This document shows positions 1 to 14,704 of a stretch of 64,000 nucleotides of DNA, one piece after another. The stretch is from Acephala macrosclerotiorum (lineage: Eukaryota; Ascomycota; Leotiomycetes; Helotiales; Mollisiaceae). Under the pieces are notes generated by a model. That model did not search any database and had not been told where the DNA came from. It saw only the letters and a list, made by a program, of their open reading frames with translations. Position numbers and translations under genes: made by a program. Each line of letters begins with the position of its first letter. Position 1 is the first letter of the stretch. The stretch spans positions 1 to 64,000 of the forward strand of contig MU119424.1 in NCBI GenBank assembly GCA_014904845.1, in the 5' to 3' direction.

Positions 1-3000
1 TTTATCGAGAAAAATAAATTTTAATGCAAATAATTTATTAATTTTAATTTTTAAACTAAAAATTAATTTAATAATTTAAAAATATGAATTTTCGAATTAT
101 TATTTTTAAGTAAAATTCGTTTTAAAAATTAGTTTTTATTTATATTGTTTTCTTGTAAAAAAAATTTTATTTTAATTTTTATTCGAAATTTTTTCGTTTA
201 TTTATTTTAATAAAATATATTCTTTAAATAAATATTTTTTTAGTCGATTTTTTTCGATTAAAATTTTTTATTTTAATTTTTTTCGTATTATTTTTTAAAA
301 TTCGAAATTTATTTTAATTTTATTATTTTAATTTAAAAATAATTATAAACGATTTATAAATTATAATTTTTAAAAAAATTAAAATTAAAATATAAAATAA
401 TAAAATAATTTCGTTTTTTAACGTTATAATTTCTTTTTTTTTTATATTAAAACTTTCTTTTTTATATTTTAATTTCTATTAAAAATAAAACTAATTACTG
501 TAAATAATTATTACGAGTTTTTTTTTTTTTTTTTTTTTTTCGTTTTAATACTAATTATTTCGAGTAATTTAATACGTAATTTTTATAAATTAATATTTTT
601 TTACAATTTCGTAATCTTTTAATTAAATTATTTAATTTTAAATAATATAATTAAAATAAAAAGTTTTTATTAATTAATTTTCAATTTTCAATTTTTAATA
701 ATTTAAATTTTGTTTTAATAATAATAAAAAATAAAATATATAAATCGCATATAAATAATTCATTTTTTAACGTCGTTTTATTAATATAAAAAAATAATAA
801 AATATAAAATAAAAAAATCTAATCGTAAATTAATTCGTTTTAATTAATAAATTAAATTTATTTGAAATAATTCGTAATTCGTAAATTAATTAATTAGTTT
901 ATAATAAGCGAAAACTCTTTATATATTAAAAAACACGTAATTAATACTACTCTCGAAATTAATTATTTACAAAGATTTTTGAAAAAAAAAAAATATATAG
1001 TTTTATTATAGTAATAAAACTTTTAAATTAAACTTTCAAAAAATACTATATAATTAAAATATAATATTTATTTAAATTACTATATAAACGAATTTAAATA
1101 AAATTAAAATTTTATATTTTTAAATTAATAAAATTGTAAAAAATACTAAAAACGTAAAATTGAAAAATAGAAAAATAAAATAATAAAAAATATAAAAAAA
1201 ATAAAAAAAATTTATTTTATATTTTAAAATTTATTTAAATATTTAATTTTTAAAAAATTATTAAAATCTTTAATATATTTTTAATTTTATATATACGATT
1301 TCGATTTTATTAATTATAATAATTTTAATATAATTTAAAATTAATAAAATTTTTAATTTTAAAAAATAATTCTTTTTTATATTTTTTATTAATAAATTTT
1401 ATAATATTAATATAAAAATAAAATTTAAAAATAATTTTTAAAACATTTTTAATAAAAATAATTTAAATTTAAAATTTAATATAATTTTTTTAATTTAAAC
1501 GAGTTTTTTTTTAATTATTTATAAAAAGTATTTTATTAAAAATTTATATATTAATTTTTAAATTTATAAAATTTATATTAAAATTAAAAAACGAAATTAA
1601 ATAATTAATAACGATATAATTTTAAAAATAAAATATATAATAAATATTAAACGATTTAATAAATTTTTTATTTCTTATAAAATTATTAAATATTTTTTGA
1701 AAATTATATTTAAAAATTTAAAAATTGAAAATTATTTTTATATTAAAATTTTAAAAAAAATTATTATTAAAAATTATTAAATAATTTTTCGTATTATTTA
1801 AAGTTTTTTTTAAAAATATAATTATTTTTTATACAAATTAATTTATAAATTAAAATTTAATAAAAATATTAAAAAATTTTTATATAATTAAATTTTTAAA
1901 AATTAAAAAAAAAAAATTTATAAATAAAATAATTATTTAATTCAAAAAATATAAAAATAAATATAAAATTTAAAAAAAATTAAATAAAAATTTTTATAAA
2001 TATATAATTTAATATAAATAAAAAAACAAATAAAAATAAATTGAAAAATATAAAATTTTTAAAAGAAAATATAAAAAAAAATATAAAAAATATTTAAATA
2101 AAAAAAAATATAAAAATATTATAAAAAAATAAAAATATATAAAATAAAAAAATATCGTAAAAAAATTAATTAATATAAATATTAATAATTTATTTTTAAA
2201 AATAAATTCTTTTTTAAAAATAAATTTTTTTTTATTTAAAATTATTATATAAAAAAATTATATTTTTATTTATTTTTTAAAATATTAATAAAAAAAAAAT
2301 TTTTTTTAAAATTATAAAATTTTTTAATTAAATAATTTATTTAATTTTAACGTTATTAAATTTTTTTAATTTTAAATAAAAAAAAACTATTAAAATAAAA
2401 AATTTAAATATAAATTAAAATTTTTTTATATTATATTAAACAAATAATTAAACTAAAAAAAAAAAAAAATATAATAAAAAAAAATATAAAAAGTAAAAAA
2501 AAATAATAATACGTTTTTAAATCAAATAATATATTTTTATTTTACTTTATTACAAAGTACGTATTTACTATATTTACAAAGAATAAATCTCTAAAAACTC
2601 GCGATATTATTTTATAAAAACTTATAACGTTTTTATAAAGAATAAATCTTTGTAATTTTATTATTTTATATTAAAATTTTCGTATTAAAATATTATTTAT
2701 ATTTGCGTCTCGTAATTAATTAGTTTTTAACGTATTGTATTTTACTAGTTTTATAATAAAATTCGATAATCAAAAAAAATGTATTAAATAAAAATTTATT
2801 ATAAATCGCTAATATATTACTCGTTTTTTATTTATTGCGTACAATTTTTTTATCGGATCTCGTTAATTATTTTAATTTTTATTTCTCGTAAATAGTTTTT
2901 TTTATTACTCGTATTTAATTTTTTTTTTTACGAGTTATATTTATTATTATTTAAATATATTTATTTAATATTATAATATTAATATTCAAAATTAATTTAT

Positions 3001-6000
3001 TTTTTATTTTTTTTTTATTTTTTTCTACTTTTATTATAATATTATAAAATACTATATTTATATTTAAATTAAAAATTGTATCGAATTTTAAAATTAATAA
3101 TAAATTAAAGTTTTTACTTTTTTTATTAATTCTATTAAACGATTTTATTTCTCGATTTCGAAAAAGCGAATATTTAAATTTTATATAAACTTTACACTAT
3201 ACGTCTCTATAAAATCGTCGAGATTTTTACGTATAATTAATTGCCAATATACGATATTTCGTAAAAAGTCTAATTTTTATTAAATAATCGATAATATATT
3301 TAATAAAAATAAACTTGTATTATTTTAAATTATATAACTTTTTATATTTTTAAATTCGATTTTATTTAAAAACGACGATATTTAATTAAAAATTGCTTTT
3401 AAATCTATTAATAGTAATATATAGCGAGAGATTTTAAAGTATTGTAATATAAGCGTTTATATAAAAAAAAGTGTAAATAATATAAAATTTTCGAAAAATA
3501 ATAAAAATTTTATTAATTCGATCGAAAATAAATAGTTTTAAAATATAGTTTTTTATTATACAATTTTAAATTTATATTGATCGCGTTTTTCAAAAAAATC
3601 GATTTAATCGATATAATATAAATTTTTTTTATTTAGTTCACTATACGATATTAATAATATTAATATAATATAATTTTTTAAATATAATAAGTTTAAAATT
3701 ACTTTATTTACTTTAATTATTTATTTACAATATAAATCGTAAAAATTTATTATCGTCAAATTATTATTTTCGTATTTATACTCGAAATTATTTTTTATAT
3801 TTTATAAATATATTATTTCGATCGAAAAAATCGAAAAATAAATTTATTATTATTTATTAATTTAAATACTTTTTACGACGATTTTATAATATATAATACG
3901 ATTTATTTAAATTTTATATTTATATTAAATAATCGTATTACTTATTTGATTTTTAAATAATAGTATTTAAAATTAAAATAACGTTAAAAAAAAACTTAAA
4001 AATATAATAATAAAAAAATATAACGAGAAATAGTAATAAAAGTATTATTATAAATATAAATTATTAAAATTTCGAAATAAAAAAATAAAAAAATATAATA
4101 AAACGACCGAGAAATTAATAACGAAATTTAAAAAATATATAATTTTATTTTTTTTTACGTTTTTTATTTAAAATTATATACTAATAATTTCTTTATATTA
4201 TACTTCGAATATAAACGCTTTTATTTCTATTTAAATTTTTTAAAAATTTAATATTTTAATTAAAATTTATTTTTTAAAATTAAATAATACGATATTAAAA
4301 CTTCGAAAATTATTCAATTTTTTAAAATTTATTTCGATCGCAATTTCGTTTTATTAATAAAACTTTTAATACAATTTAATTTACGTGATTAAAACGTAAA
4401 TTATTATATATAGTCTATAAATCTAATTATCGATTTTAAAAAGTTTTATAAATTTAACGCTCGAAAATATAAAACGTAATACTTATTATAATAATCTATA
4501 AATATTATATTATATTCGTTTATTTTAAAATTTAAATTTTTATTTTATACGTTATTTATAATAGTTTTACTATTTTTAAATTTTTATTTTTTTATTTCTA
4601 TTTCATATTTTTAAATAAATATATTTATTATAAAATAATTTAATTAAATTTTTTATTTAAAATATACGTAATTTCGATTAAATAATTTTTACGAATTCGA
4701 ACGAATTGATTTTAAATTAATAAATAATACAATATATTTAAAATATTAAATAAAATAACGTTTTAATAATACTATATATTTAATAATATATTATAATATA
4801 TATTATTATAAAAAACTTTAAAATAATCGTTATTTCAAATGTAATAATAATAATATATAAACATTTAAATATTTAATTTATTAGTATAAAAATCGAATAA
4901 TATATTTTAAAAAAAAATCGAAAATCGAAATTATTATTATCGAAAAAATTTTAAATTAAAATTCTATAAACGATTTTTTTACGAATATTTAACGTTTTAT
5001 CGTCGATTTTTTACAATTAAAATTTAAAAAACGACGATAAAAAAAATAAATTACTATTATTAATACCGTTATCGATCCGTTTATATTAGTTTCTATAAAA
5101 ACTATAATTATTAAACGTACTATCGAAATTTAACGAATTTAATAACGTATACGTTATCACCGTATTAATCGATACAACGAAATTAAAAATAATAATTTTT
5201 TATTAATTTCAATATTTATAAATTACGACTCTATTAAAATACTTTTTTAAATATTTAATATTTTTACATCGAAATAATTTTTATAATAAAAACAAAATCG
5301 TCGATATATAATTTTATTATATTTATTGAAATAATAAATAATTATTAAAACTTTTTATAATAAATTAAATATTATCGAAATATAAATATATATTCGTTAT
5401 AAAAAAAAGTAATTTAATATACTTTTAAAATTAAAATCGAATAAAATTTATTACTAGTATTATTTTTTTAATAATAAAAAAAAAATATATCGAAAATATT
5501 TAATATTAAAAATAATATAATTTTTAACGAAATTTCTCGAGAATTATAATATTTAATTAATATAAAAAAATAATTTTATAATTTTAAACGTTTTTAAATT
5601 TTCGTATATTAATAGCGAGATTACTAATATAAATATATCGAGTATATTATAATTTTCTTTTAAAATAATATTATATTTTATAAAACGCTTTTTTTTTTTT
5701 TTAATTAAATATTAACGTCGTTTTATTTAAACTTATCGAAATAAATACGAAATTAAAAAAATATCGTTAATAATTTAAAAAAGAATTTCGCATTCGTCGA
5801 AATATAATTTAAATAGTTTTAAAAACTTTAAAACGTATTTATTCGAATTATCGAAATATTATTATTTTTTAAAAATATTTATTATAATTTTTTATCGATA
5901 AAAATATTTTTAATTCGTTTTTTACGTTTTTTATTTTAAAAAAAAAACCAATTCTTACACTAATATCGATTAATAGAGAATTAGAATTTAATAATAATTA

Positions 6001-9000
6001 AAATAAAAAAACGCTATTTATTAAAAATTTATTTCTTAGAAATAATAAATAAATAAATAAATTTTAAAAACGAAAAATTAAAATCGACGAAAATTATAAT
6101 AATATAAAATTACTTTTTTCAATTTTTTTTTTTTTTTTTAATAATATACTTATTTAAATTAAACGAAATATAATTTTTATTATTATTGAAAAATATCGAA
6201 TTAATTAAATTAATAATTATCGTATTTTTTATATTTAAATATTTTTTCTTCGTTTAATTTTTTTAAACGAATTTTATCGCGATTATAAGTTTTTCGCGTT
6301 TTATTTTTTTAAATTTTTTTTTATTGATATTATAAACTAATATAATAATCGATTTAAATTTATTAAATTTATTAATTAAATTAAACATTTTTTAAAATTA
6401 GAAAATAATCGTTTTATTAAATATTTATATTTTCGATATATAGTTTATAATATAATTTAACGATAAAAAATAATAAAATATTAATAATTTTATACGAAAA
6501 TTTATTAAAATATTTCGATTATTATTTTATCGCAATTGTAAAAAACTATATAAAACGATAATAACGATTTTTTAAAAAGTATTACTCGCGTCGATATTTT
6601 AATTATTAAAATTCGACCGTTTTAAAAAAAGAAAACTCGCTATTTAAAAGTCTAAATTCGATATTATAAAATTTAATCGACGGTTTTTTTTATTTGAAAT
6701 TATATTAATTATTAATAAAAAAACTTTTATTGTTATATATTTAATTATATCGATTAAAAAATCGTTATTAATAAAAAAAATCAATAATATATTACTTAAA
6801 AAAACGTATAAAATAATTATTATATTATTATTATTTGATTATAATTTCGTTTTACGATTTTTTTCGATATAATTTTTAAATTATTAATAAAAGTTTAAAA
6901 TTTTTAATATCGATACAAATAATAAACTCGAAAAATAAATTATATTTATTATATTATTTAATTCGATAAAAATTAGACTTTAAAAATAAGTATTTAAATT
7001 GAGACTTAAAAAAAAAAGTTTATTAAATTTTAAATCAATAAAATATTTATTTAATATTTCGATTCGAATAGTTCGATTAATAAATATAATTTTTATTTTT
7101 TTCTATTTATTTAAATCGCAAATTCTTTAAATTAGTTCGCTATTTTTTTAAGTCGAATACAATTATATAATCGTTATAAAATTAATAAATATTTACGAAA
7201 AAATAAAATTATAAAATTATACAAATATCGATTTTAATTTATTAACGAAAACAAAATAAAATAAAATCAAATTACTATAAATAAAAATACTAATAATAAA
7301 AACTATATATTTATCTTAAAATAAAACTATTATCGTTTTAATAATTTCTTCGATTAATTAATTTTTAAATAAATAGCAAATATAAATATTTAATTTATAT
7401 ATACGTATAAAAACTTTATAGTATATATATTTAAATATACGTTTAAAAAAAAGGAAATTAACGTTTGATAAATAAATCGCAAATAAAATAAATTTTATTA
7501 TATTATTTTTTTATTTTTTTATATATATTATAATTAATTTTTATCGTTTAAATTTTTTTTTCGAATTTTTAATCGTTAATTTATAATATTTTTTATTATT
7601 AAATTATTAATAAGTTTTGTCGGCGAGCGCGATTAATTTATTTAAAAATACTATTATATACTTTTAAAATTACTATAAATAAAAATTTTTCGCGAGTATA
7701 TTATATTTAATTATTTATTAAAAAATTAATATTATACTCGTTAATATTTCGATAAAACTTTCGAAAAAGTAAAAATTGCGTTTAATATTTATATTAAATA
7801 TAAACGTCGATTAATTAACTTTAAAAATAAAAACTATTTACGAAATATTATTTTAATCGAATAATTTTAAACGTATAATTATAATACGTTTTAATCGCGT
7901 TATTAAATATTTATCGATTTTATTTATAATAAATCGCGAATTATTAATTATTTTTTAAAATATAAATCGAAGTCGAAAAATTAATTTTATTTTGATTATT
8001 ATCGTATTAAAATAATATTTAATTATTTTTTTATAAACGTCGAAAATTTTATAAAAATCGAAAATATTTAAATAAAATTTTAATTTAAAATTTATAAATT
8101 ATATAAAATTTATTATAATTATATCGACGATAATTATTATAATAAATTCGAAATTAATAATAATAATATTCAATTATTAAATTAAAATTATAATTATTTT
8201 ATTATACTCGAAATAAATAATTCTTTTAATAATAAAAAGTTTTAATATATTAATATATTAATCGTAATAATAAAAATATTTAAATCGAAAATTCGAACGA
8301 TTTAAATAATAAAAAAATAAATCGAAAATAAAATTAAAATATTTATATTAATAAATACGATATTAATTTCGAGTTTTAAAAAAATATTAAAAAAAATATT
8401 AAATACTATATAAAATTCGAATTGCTAGTATTAAACGACGTAAAAATTTTAAATAAAAATTAATATTATTTTTACGATTTAATAATTAAATATATTATTA
8501 AAACGTACGATTTATATTATTATAATTTAATTCGATTTTTTTAAATTAATTTCGATAATATAATTAAAATCGAAAAAACGTATATATTTTTATAAATATA
8601 TATTCGTATTACGAAAATTATTACGTAATTTAAAAAATTAAATTCGATTTTTCGAGTTATTTTAATTAAAATTATTATTTATAATTTTAAAAATTAAACT
8701 TTTTATTCGCTATTTAATATCTCGATTTACTCGTTTAATAATATTAATTTATATAAACTATTAAATTCTAATAAACTTATAAAACTACAAAATTAATTCG
8801 TTTATAAAAAGTATTTTATTTAAATACTAAAAATTATCGATTATCGATTTCGTTAAATTTTTTTAAAGTATTATAATTTTTTTTTCAATAATATTAATAT
8901 TTTTATATACGGAGATTTTTAATAGTTTCTATTTATTAAAAAATTAATTATATATAATAAACTATTTACAATTCTATAAAATAACTCAAAATTTATTTAT

Positions 9001-10760
9001 AATCGTACTACGTACGATTTTTTAAATCAAATTATTCGTTTTACGTAAATAATACATTAAATCAAAAAAAACACGAAATTTTTATAATTTAAAAAAACGT
9101 TAATCGAATTACGAAAAAATATATATTTTTTAAAAAGTTTTCAATTTTTAAAATAATATATTAAATTTAAATTTTTAAACGATATATAAAACACTTTTTA
9201 AAATGTTTTATAATTTTTCGATACGAACGAAAAAATAAAACGTAAAAATTATAATTAATTTCGAGATTTTAATAATTTAATACTAAAAAATTTTTATATT
9301 AACGATTTTTTTATTATTATTTTTATTAGTCGCGAATATATAATAAATTTATTATTAATATCGATATAAAAATTATAATAATATAAAACTTTTAAATTAA
9401 ACGTAAAATTATTAATAATTCGATAAAAATAAAATAAATATTAAAATAAAATATATCGTATATTATTCTAATTAAAATTAATAATTATAATAATTCGAAT
9501 TTTAAAAAAAATACTAAAAAAACTAATTTAAAAATCGATTATTAATTTTCGTTTTTTTTTATTATTCGCGAATTTTTTTTCGTTTAAAAATAAATTATTT
9601 CTCGTATTAATTTTTTTATCGTTTTAGTTTATATTATTATAATATATAAATTTTAAAATTTAATATTAAATAAAATTGTTTTTAATTTTTAAAAAATTTA
9701 ATACAACGTTAAACTTATTATATATAGTTTTTTCTCGTATATAAAATATACGTTTTATTATATTTTTTTAAAATTAAAATTTTTTTTAATTTAAATAATA
9801 TAAAAAATAATTTTTTAATATTATTTATTATAAAATAAATTAATTTTAAAAAATTCGATAATTATTTTAAAAATTTGAAATCGTATTTAAATTAAATAAA
9901 ATTTATTTTATTTATAATTTTAACGTTCGTTCGTTTTTTAAATAAATATTTTATAATTATATTAAAAACGATTATAATATTTTTAATAATATTACTTTTA
10001 ATAATATTAGTATTTTAAATTTTAAAAATATTTATATACGTATATTATTTTTTTAATATAATAATATATTTAAATTTAAAAAATAAAAAATTATATAAAT
10101 TATATAATAATTTTATTTTTAATTTTATTTTAATAAAAATATTAAAAATTTAAATAAAAGTAAAACGATTTTATAAAGTTTATAAAGTAAAAAAAAAAAA
10201 AAAATTAAAAAAAAATATAATTTTTTTTTAAATTTTTTATTTTTTTTATTTATTTTTTATACTTTTTATTATTTTTTTTTAAAAGTTTTTACTTTTTTTT
10301 TTCGATATAATAAATAATCTCGTTTTACGAAAAATAGTTTATTATTTAAATTTTTATTTTTTAAATGAATTATTATTTTTTATAAATAATTTTTTATTTT
10401 TTTTAAATAATTATTTATTTTTTTATTTTATATTAATTTTATATAAAAAAATTTTTTTTTAAAGATTAAAATAATAAAAAATTTAAAAAATAAAAAAAAA
10501 ATATATTGTATTTTAATTAATATTTATTTTTAATTTTTAAAATAGTAATATATTTAAATTCGAAAATAGCGAATTATATAATTATATAATAAATCTACTT
10601 TTAATTTCTTTTTTTTTTTCTTTTTTTCTTTTTTTAAACTTTTTTTTATTTTATATTTTTATTTAAAATATAATATATTTTAATTTTATTTTTTTAATAA
10701 TCGTAATTTTATTTTCTTTTAAAATAATTATTTTTTTTTCTGTTTTTAATATAAAAATTT
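1..10760. repeat. RIP-mutated AT-rich block, no surviving genes
   Basis: Almost pure A/T sequence with long A and T runs, no open frame worth reporting, and no recognisable coding sequence on either strand. C and G are scarce, and most remaining C sits in CpG (tcg, acg), with CpA strongly depleted. This is what RIP leaves when it converts CpA to TpA in both strands of duplicated DNA, so the block is most likely a stack of dead transposons. Some stretches are slightly less extreme (about 2550-2900, 7615-7640, 8880-9070), but I could not find paired LTRs or inverted termini. A centromere-proximal or subtelomeric AT isochore would look the same. Confidence 0.85.
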
Positions 10761-11172
10761 ATCGTTAGAATTACTTTTTTAGTTAAGGTAATAGTGTTTT
10801 AACCCTCGAATTAAGGGGGGTTAAGTCGCTGTTTTTAGGGGTTAGAACACCAAAATTAAGCGAGCTAGACCACGTGCACGTCGGCCGTTCTTTGCCTAGA
10901 CCTCCGACCGCCAGAAAGGTTATATTCTAAAATAGCATTTCTTGTCACCTTTTAGAGACCTACCCACTAGGTAGCTATATATAAAGGGCCTCGTTCCCAT
11001 TGCCATAGCCGTCTCCTAGATAACTCCGTTGGCTTCCTTAACTCTATCGTTTTTATTACTTGAATTACACAAGGTGTTCTAGGGAGCATTATTCTGATGG
11101 TTATGACCACTCGCCTAATGTCTACATTAAGCGAGGGAAGTGACACAGGCGAAAACCTAGGTCCATATTCCT

Positions 11173-11466
11173 TGTGCCAAGTATCTGTTTGCACTAATCA
11201 CTTCTTGGTACCACTAGGTTTATGGTACTAATAACATTTTAGTACTAATAAATTTCTTGCACCAAGATTTCGATAGCACTACCAGTCTCTTGGTACTAAT
11301 AGTTTCTTTGTGCTAGTAATTTAATAGTACCAACAGTTCCTGGTACCAGTGGTTTCATAGCACCAACTGTGCGTTCGTACTAACAGTATTTTGGTGCCAA
11401 TCCAATTTTTGTGCTAATCATTTCCTCGTCCTAGTGGTTTTCTGGTACTAGCCTATTTGTGCTGGG
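11173..11466. repeat. Degenerate 17-bp minisatellite, about 17 units
   Basis: From 11173 the sequence is a head-to-tail series of units that nearly all measure 17 bases. Each opens with a 9-base core resembling GTACTAATA (variants GCACCAAGA, GTGCTAGTA, GTACCAACA, GTACTAACA, GTGCTAATC) followed by eight T-rich bases such as gtttcttt. One unit is 16 bases and the last full one is 14. A period of 17 is not a multiple of three and stops occur in all frames, so this is not a peptide repeat. The array sits at the boundary where AT-rich sequence gives way to normal composition. No function can be assigned. Confidence 0.85.
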
Positions 11467-12931
11467 GCACACTTCGGGCCAACCCAATTGTGCTACCCCC
11501 CTTTTCATCGCCCTTGCCTCAATTTAGTCCTTCCTTGCGCCAACTCCCCCTTCCGACTTCTGTGACATGGGTGCTAGCAAATCAGCACATCGTTTATTTC
11601 ACTAAGGCAGTAGGTTTAAATTTTTACGTTTGTTTAGCTATCAAGGATTGCCTTGTCCTTTATATTCTGCGTCGGCTCCTATATAGACTCATCTTCGCCG
11701 TGACCGTCGCATAAATAAAGTAGCACGCTCTACCATCTTCTGCTTCTCTCCCCGTATGCTACCAACAGAGCTATTATCATCATCTGAGATTTGATAAGAG
11801 GCAGCGTCCTCAAAAATTGGGCATCACTCCTCGTCTTGGCTCCTGTGGCAGGCCCATTAGCATTTGCCCTGTCATCAAGCTCGCACTCCCTATCGCGGCG
11901 CCTTCTTAATACTACAAACCTCTCGCTAAAAAGATGCCGCTGTACCTAAATTTCCTCGTCCGGATAGAACTCGGAGATCGCAGCGGAAAGGAAGGAAAAC
12001 CTGCACCCGAGAAACCACTACATGTAGAAATTAACAATGATCCCTAAAATAGCGAGAACAACTCCCCTCTCTTATTAAAAACGGGTTCAGCATAAGAGTT
12101 CTGACTAGTCTAAAGCCCTAGAAGGGTCTTCTCGTGGTTAATACATCGCGAGGTTCCTTGAAGTAGCGATAAACTCGACTATGGGTATATAAAGCATCAC
12201 AACGCCCACTTCTCCCAAGCCAGCTTCTTCTTCCTCTTTTATCGTGTCCTCAATCTCATGAACATCATCCGTACACTTGCCAACTTCAATTAATCAAAGG
12301 TAAGTAGAACTTCTACGACACTATCGTTCGTCGCGCATACGCTGGGCATTACAATAGCAACATTTAAGCTCATACATGGCGGGATCCACTGGAAATTGGC
12401 CATTCTTCCCTGCAGCCTAGCTCGATTACTGTTACCGTCCCGATCGGTCATTTTCCGAAGTTCTTGCGAAGTTCTCGCAAGGCAACTCCTGTCTTCTCGC
12501 GCGTTGGCGACTCGACTCCCAATGCGAGATACCCTTCCTTATGTCCGAGCACTAGGCGAACGAAAACGGCGAGCTATCTTAGGTCTCAAAAGACTTCAAG
12601 GTTCCTGATATGCAAAGCGTGAGCTGGCACAAAATACAGATCGATGGACTGTAGTCTTCGACCTCAGGGGATCGACCGTTACGTATAGAGGAGATGTACA
12701 TGTGTGCAAGCAACTTAATTGGTGGGTTGATATAGTTACCGGCGCAAAGTTCATAGCCGAATAATTTGCCGTTCTGTTCTCTAAGGCGACGAAAATGTTT
12801 GCTAGTATTTTTGGCTTCACGAAAGGGACACCTGGTATGTTCGCCTCGGAAACTAGAGCTAGCTTCTTTATTCTAACTAGACGGGTTAATAAACAGAAGA
12901 AAAAGCTAAAGGCAAAGTTCTTTAAGAAGAG

Positions 12932-13063
12932 GCGGATCTTGAGGCCGAGGAACTGGAACTCCAACTCCGGGCTAAGAAGGTAAAGGAAGCGGGAAACAAA
13001 GAAGAGGTCCGCAAGAAGCGAGAGGTGGAAGAAGAACGGCGCTGTCAGAATGGTGGCCAGTAA
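12932..13063 (+). pseudogene. C-terminal coiled-coil remnant, probably of a DNA-transposon transposase
   Basis: An open stretch of 43 codons ending in TAA encodes a highly charged Glu/Lys/Arg-rich helix (ADLEAEELELQLRAKKVKEA, then further charged residues, then a short CQNGGQ-like end). Such charged coiled-coil tails close many fungal pogo/Fot1-type DDE transposases and some retroelement proteins. No upstream catalytic domain can be read in the same frame; the preceding 300 bases show only short shifted pieces. The family assignment is inference from composition and location in transposon-rich DNA. Confidence 0.35.
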
Positions 13064-13089
13064 GCACTAGTTGGCCGAGCTAGACACTG

Positions 13090-13295
13090 CCTGAGGATGA
13101 ATATATGTTGCTAGTCCAGCTTCCTGCTTGCGGCGAGACTGTGTATCCACGGAGAACAGCTCTCTTTGCTGAGAGTTACTTCGTGTTTGTGACAATATAC
13201 TCTACCTAGGGCGCTGTTGCTTGAGGTTGAGCATCTGCTACTAGGTCCAGCTCCCTGCCTGTATTAAAGGCGGTGAGACTGAGTATCCGCAAAGA
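13090..13295. repeat. Imperfect tandem duplication, two copies about 120 bp apart
   Basis: A block around 13090-13165 (gaggatgaatatatg, then ttgctagtccagcttcctgc, ggcgagactgtgtatcc) recurs around 13210-13295 (gaggttgagcatc, ctaggtccagctccctgc, ggtgagactgagtatccgc). The copies differ by many substitutions and small indels. No coding function is evident. It may be part of an old transposon end. Confidence 0.6.
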
Positions 13296-14704
13296 CCAGG
13301 TCTTACCTGGCTAAAGTGTCCGGAGTTTCTTTTGAGATATTGGTTCGAAACTGCTTGCTCCTTCACATCCCGAAAATGCTTTGATTCGTACCCGTGTCTC
13401 TTTTCAACCAGTTTCTTCTTCAACATCTTATATCCCCTTTCAGTCAAATACAGAAACAGTCCTAGAGTCTACGGCATCACACACAAAGACTCGAGCCCGC
13501 CCTCCGCGACCTTTTCAAGCGTGCTACAACAATGATCACAGAACGTCAACGTTGTCAAATCAAATTTGGATAAAAGCATCACGGGCTTGAGTTTAAAAAG
13601 CTTCACATTAAAGTTCATAGCCCCTATAATATTTTCTGGTCCCAGGCCGAGGGATTGATTCTTAGCTCGAGTGTTGAGCGGGTAGTCGCATCCACGCCAG
13701 ATGCGGAGTTTGAAAAGGGTTCGGTAAGGACCTTGCTCGCTAAACTTTCAGCATGAACCTACCAAATCTTCAGGCTCTCGGTAGCTAAACTCCCATAGAC
13801 TCAAGACTAACTTTTTCTTTCGCTGGTTTCGTTTTAGTCTCCGGGCGTGAGCAGCTGCTGCTTTAGCCTGAGCCGAGGGGTGAGCATGCCTGAGCAGTGC
13901 CTGAGCCATCTTAAGCGATGGCCTAACGAGGTAAGCATCCTGAGTATGCATTACGGAGCTAGGTCGAGACCCAAGGGAGCTGATATTGGCTCCCTCAAAG
14001 CCCGGTTATGCCTTTAAGTTATCTGCTTTCATTTCCTGTCCTTCTTCTCTAATTATCGTAGTTAGAGCGCGAACAGGCACGAGCAACACGGCCTAGTCCC
14101 GCCCGGTTGTTCTCGAGTACCTTCTAACATTTAGGTCAGGAGGAAAGCAGAATAGAGGCGGGGTCACTAAAGAGATGAGCTGCGGATTGGTAATTTGGTT
14201 CTTCAGAAACAATACTAGTGTAGGGGGGCGGGGGGGATCACTTTCTACAAAGGACTCCTCCGAACATAACACCATTATTCTCCGTTTCTTTGAGCCGCTA
14301 ACGAATTCGTTCTCATTATCCCATTGCTCAAATACTATTTGCTCTAGTTATGGCGTATAGTCATCAGTAGCTCAAGATTTTATAACATCTCTATACATGT
14401 TTATACAGAGTTCTACCACGGCCAGCGTTTTGATAGTATCTACCTTGCTTGAATTAACCTTGTACTGCTGGTAAACAACTTCATATTTAGAGCAGCGCAA
14501 CATAATTCAATGGGGGTTTACTTTTTTTGGAAGTTGCTATCTAGCTGAGATTGATGTCAATATATCCTTGAAATAGATATTGCTTATATACATATATAGA
14601 GCTACAAGCCCCCCCTCGTTAACTAAGATCAACAAAACCCCTAAAAAAAAAAAGGGTTCAACAGTATGCTATTGACAATCACCCCCACTGACATGGGTTT
14701 TCTT

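Larger units (their letters stand above)
11467..14700. other. Gene-poor relic stretch between minisatellite and HET gene
   Basis: Base composition is normal but no intact gene is visible. A TATA-like string lies at 12185-12193, followed by a short leader with a consensus splice donor (GTAAGT) at about 12300, which suggests the promoter and first exon of a gene whose body is gone. Around 12600-13063 there is transposase-like debris, and around 13090-13295 an imperfect duplication. From 13300 to 14700 only short unrelated frames occur in several directions. I see nothing functional there. Confidence 0.5.

Noticed and set aside
11173..11466. CRISPR array
   Set aside because: The units are 17 bases with no constant repeat/variable spacer division, and the organism is a eukaryote.
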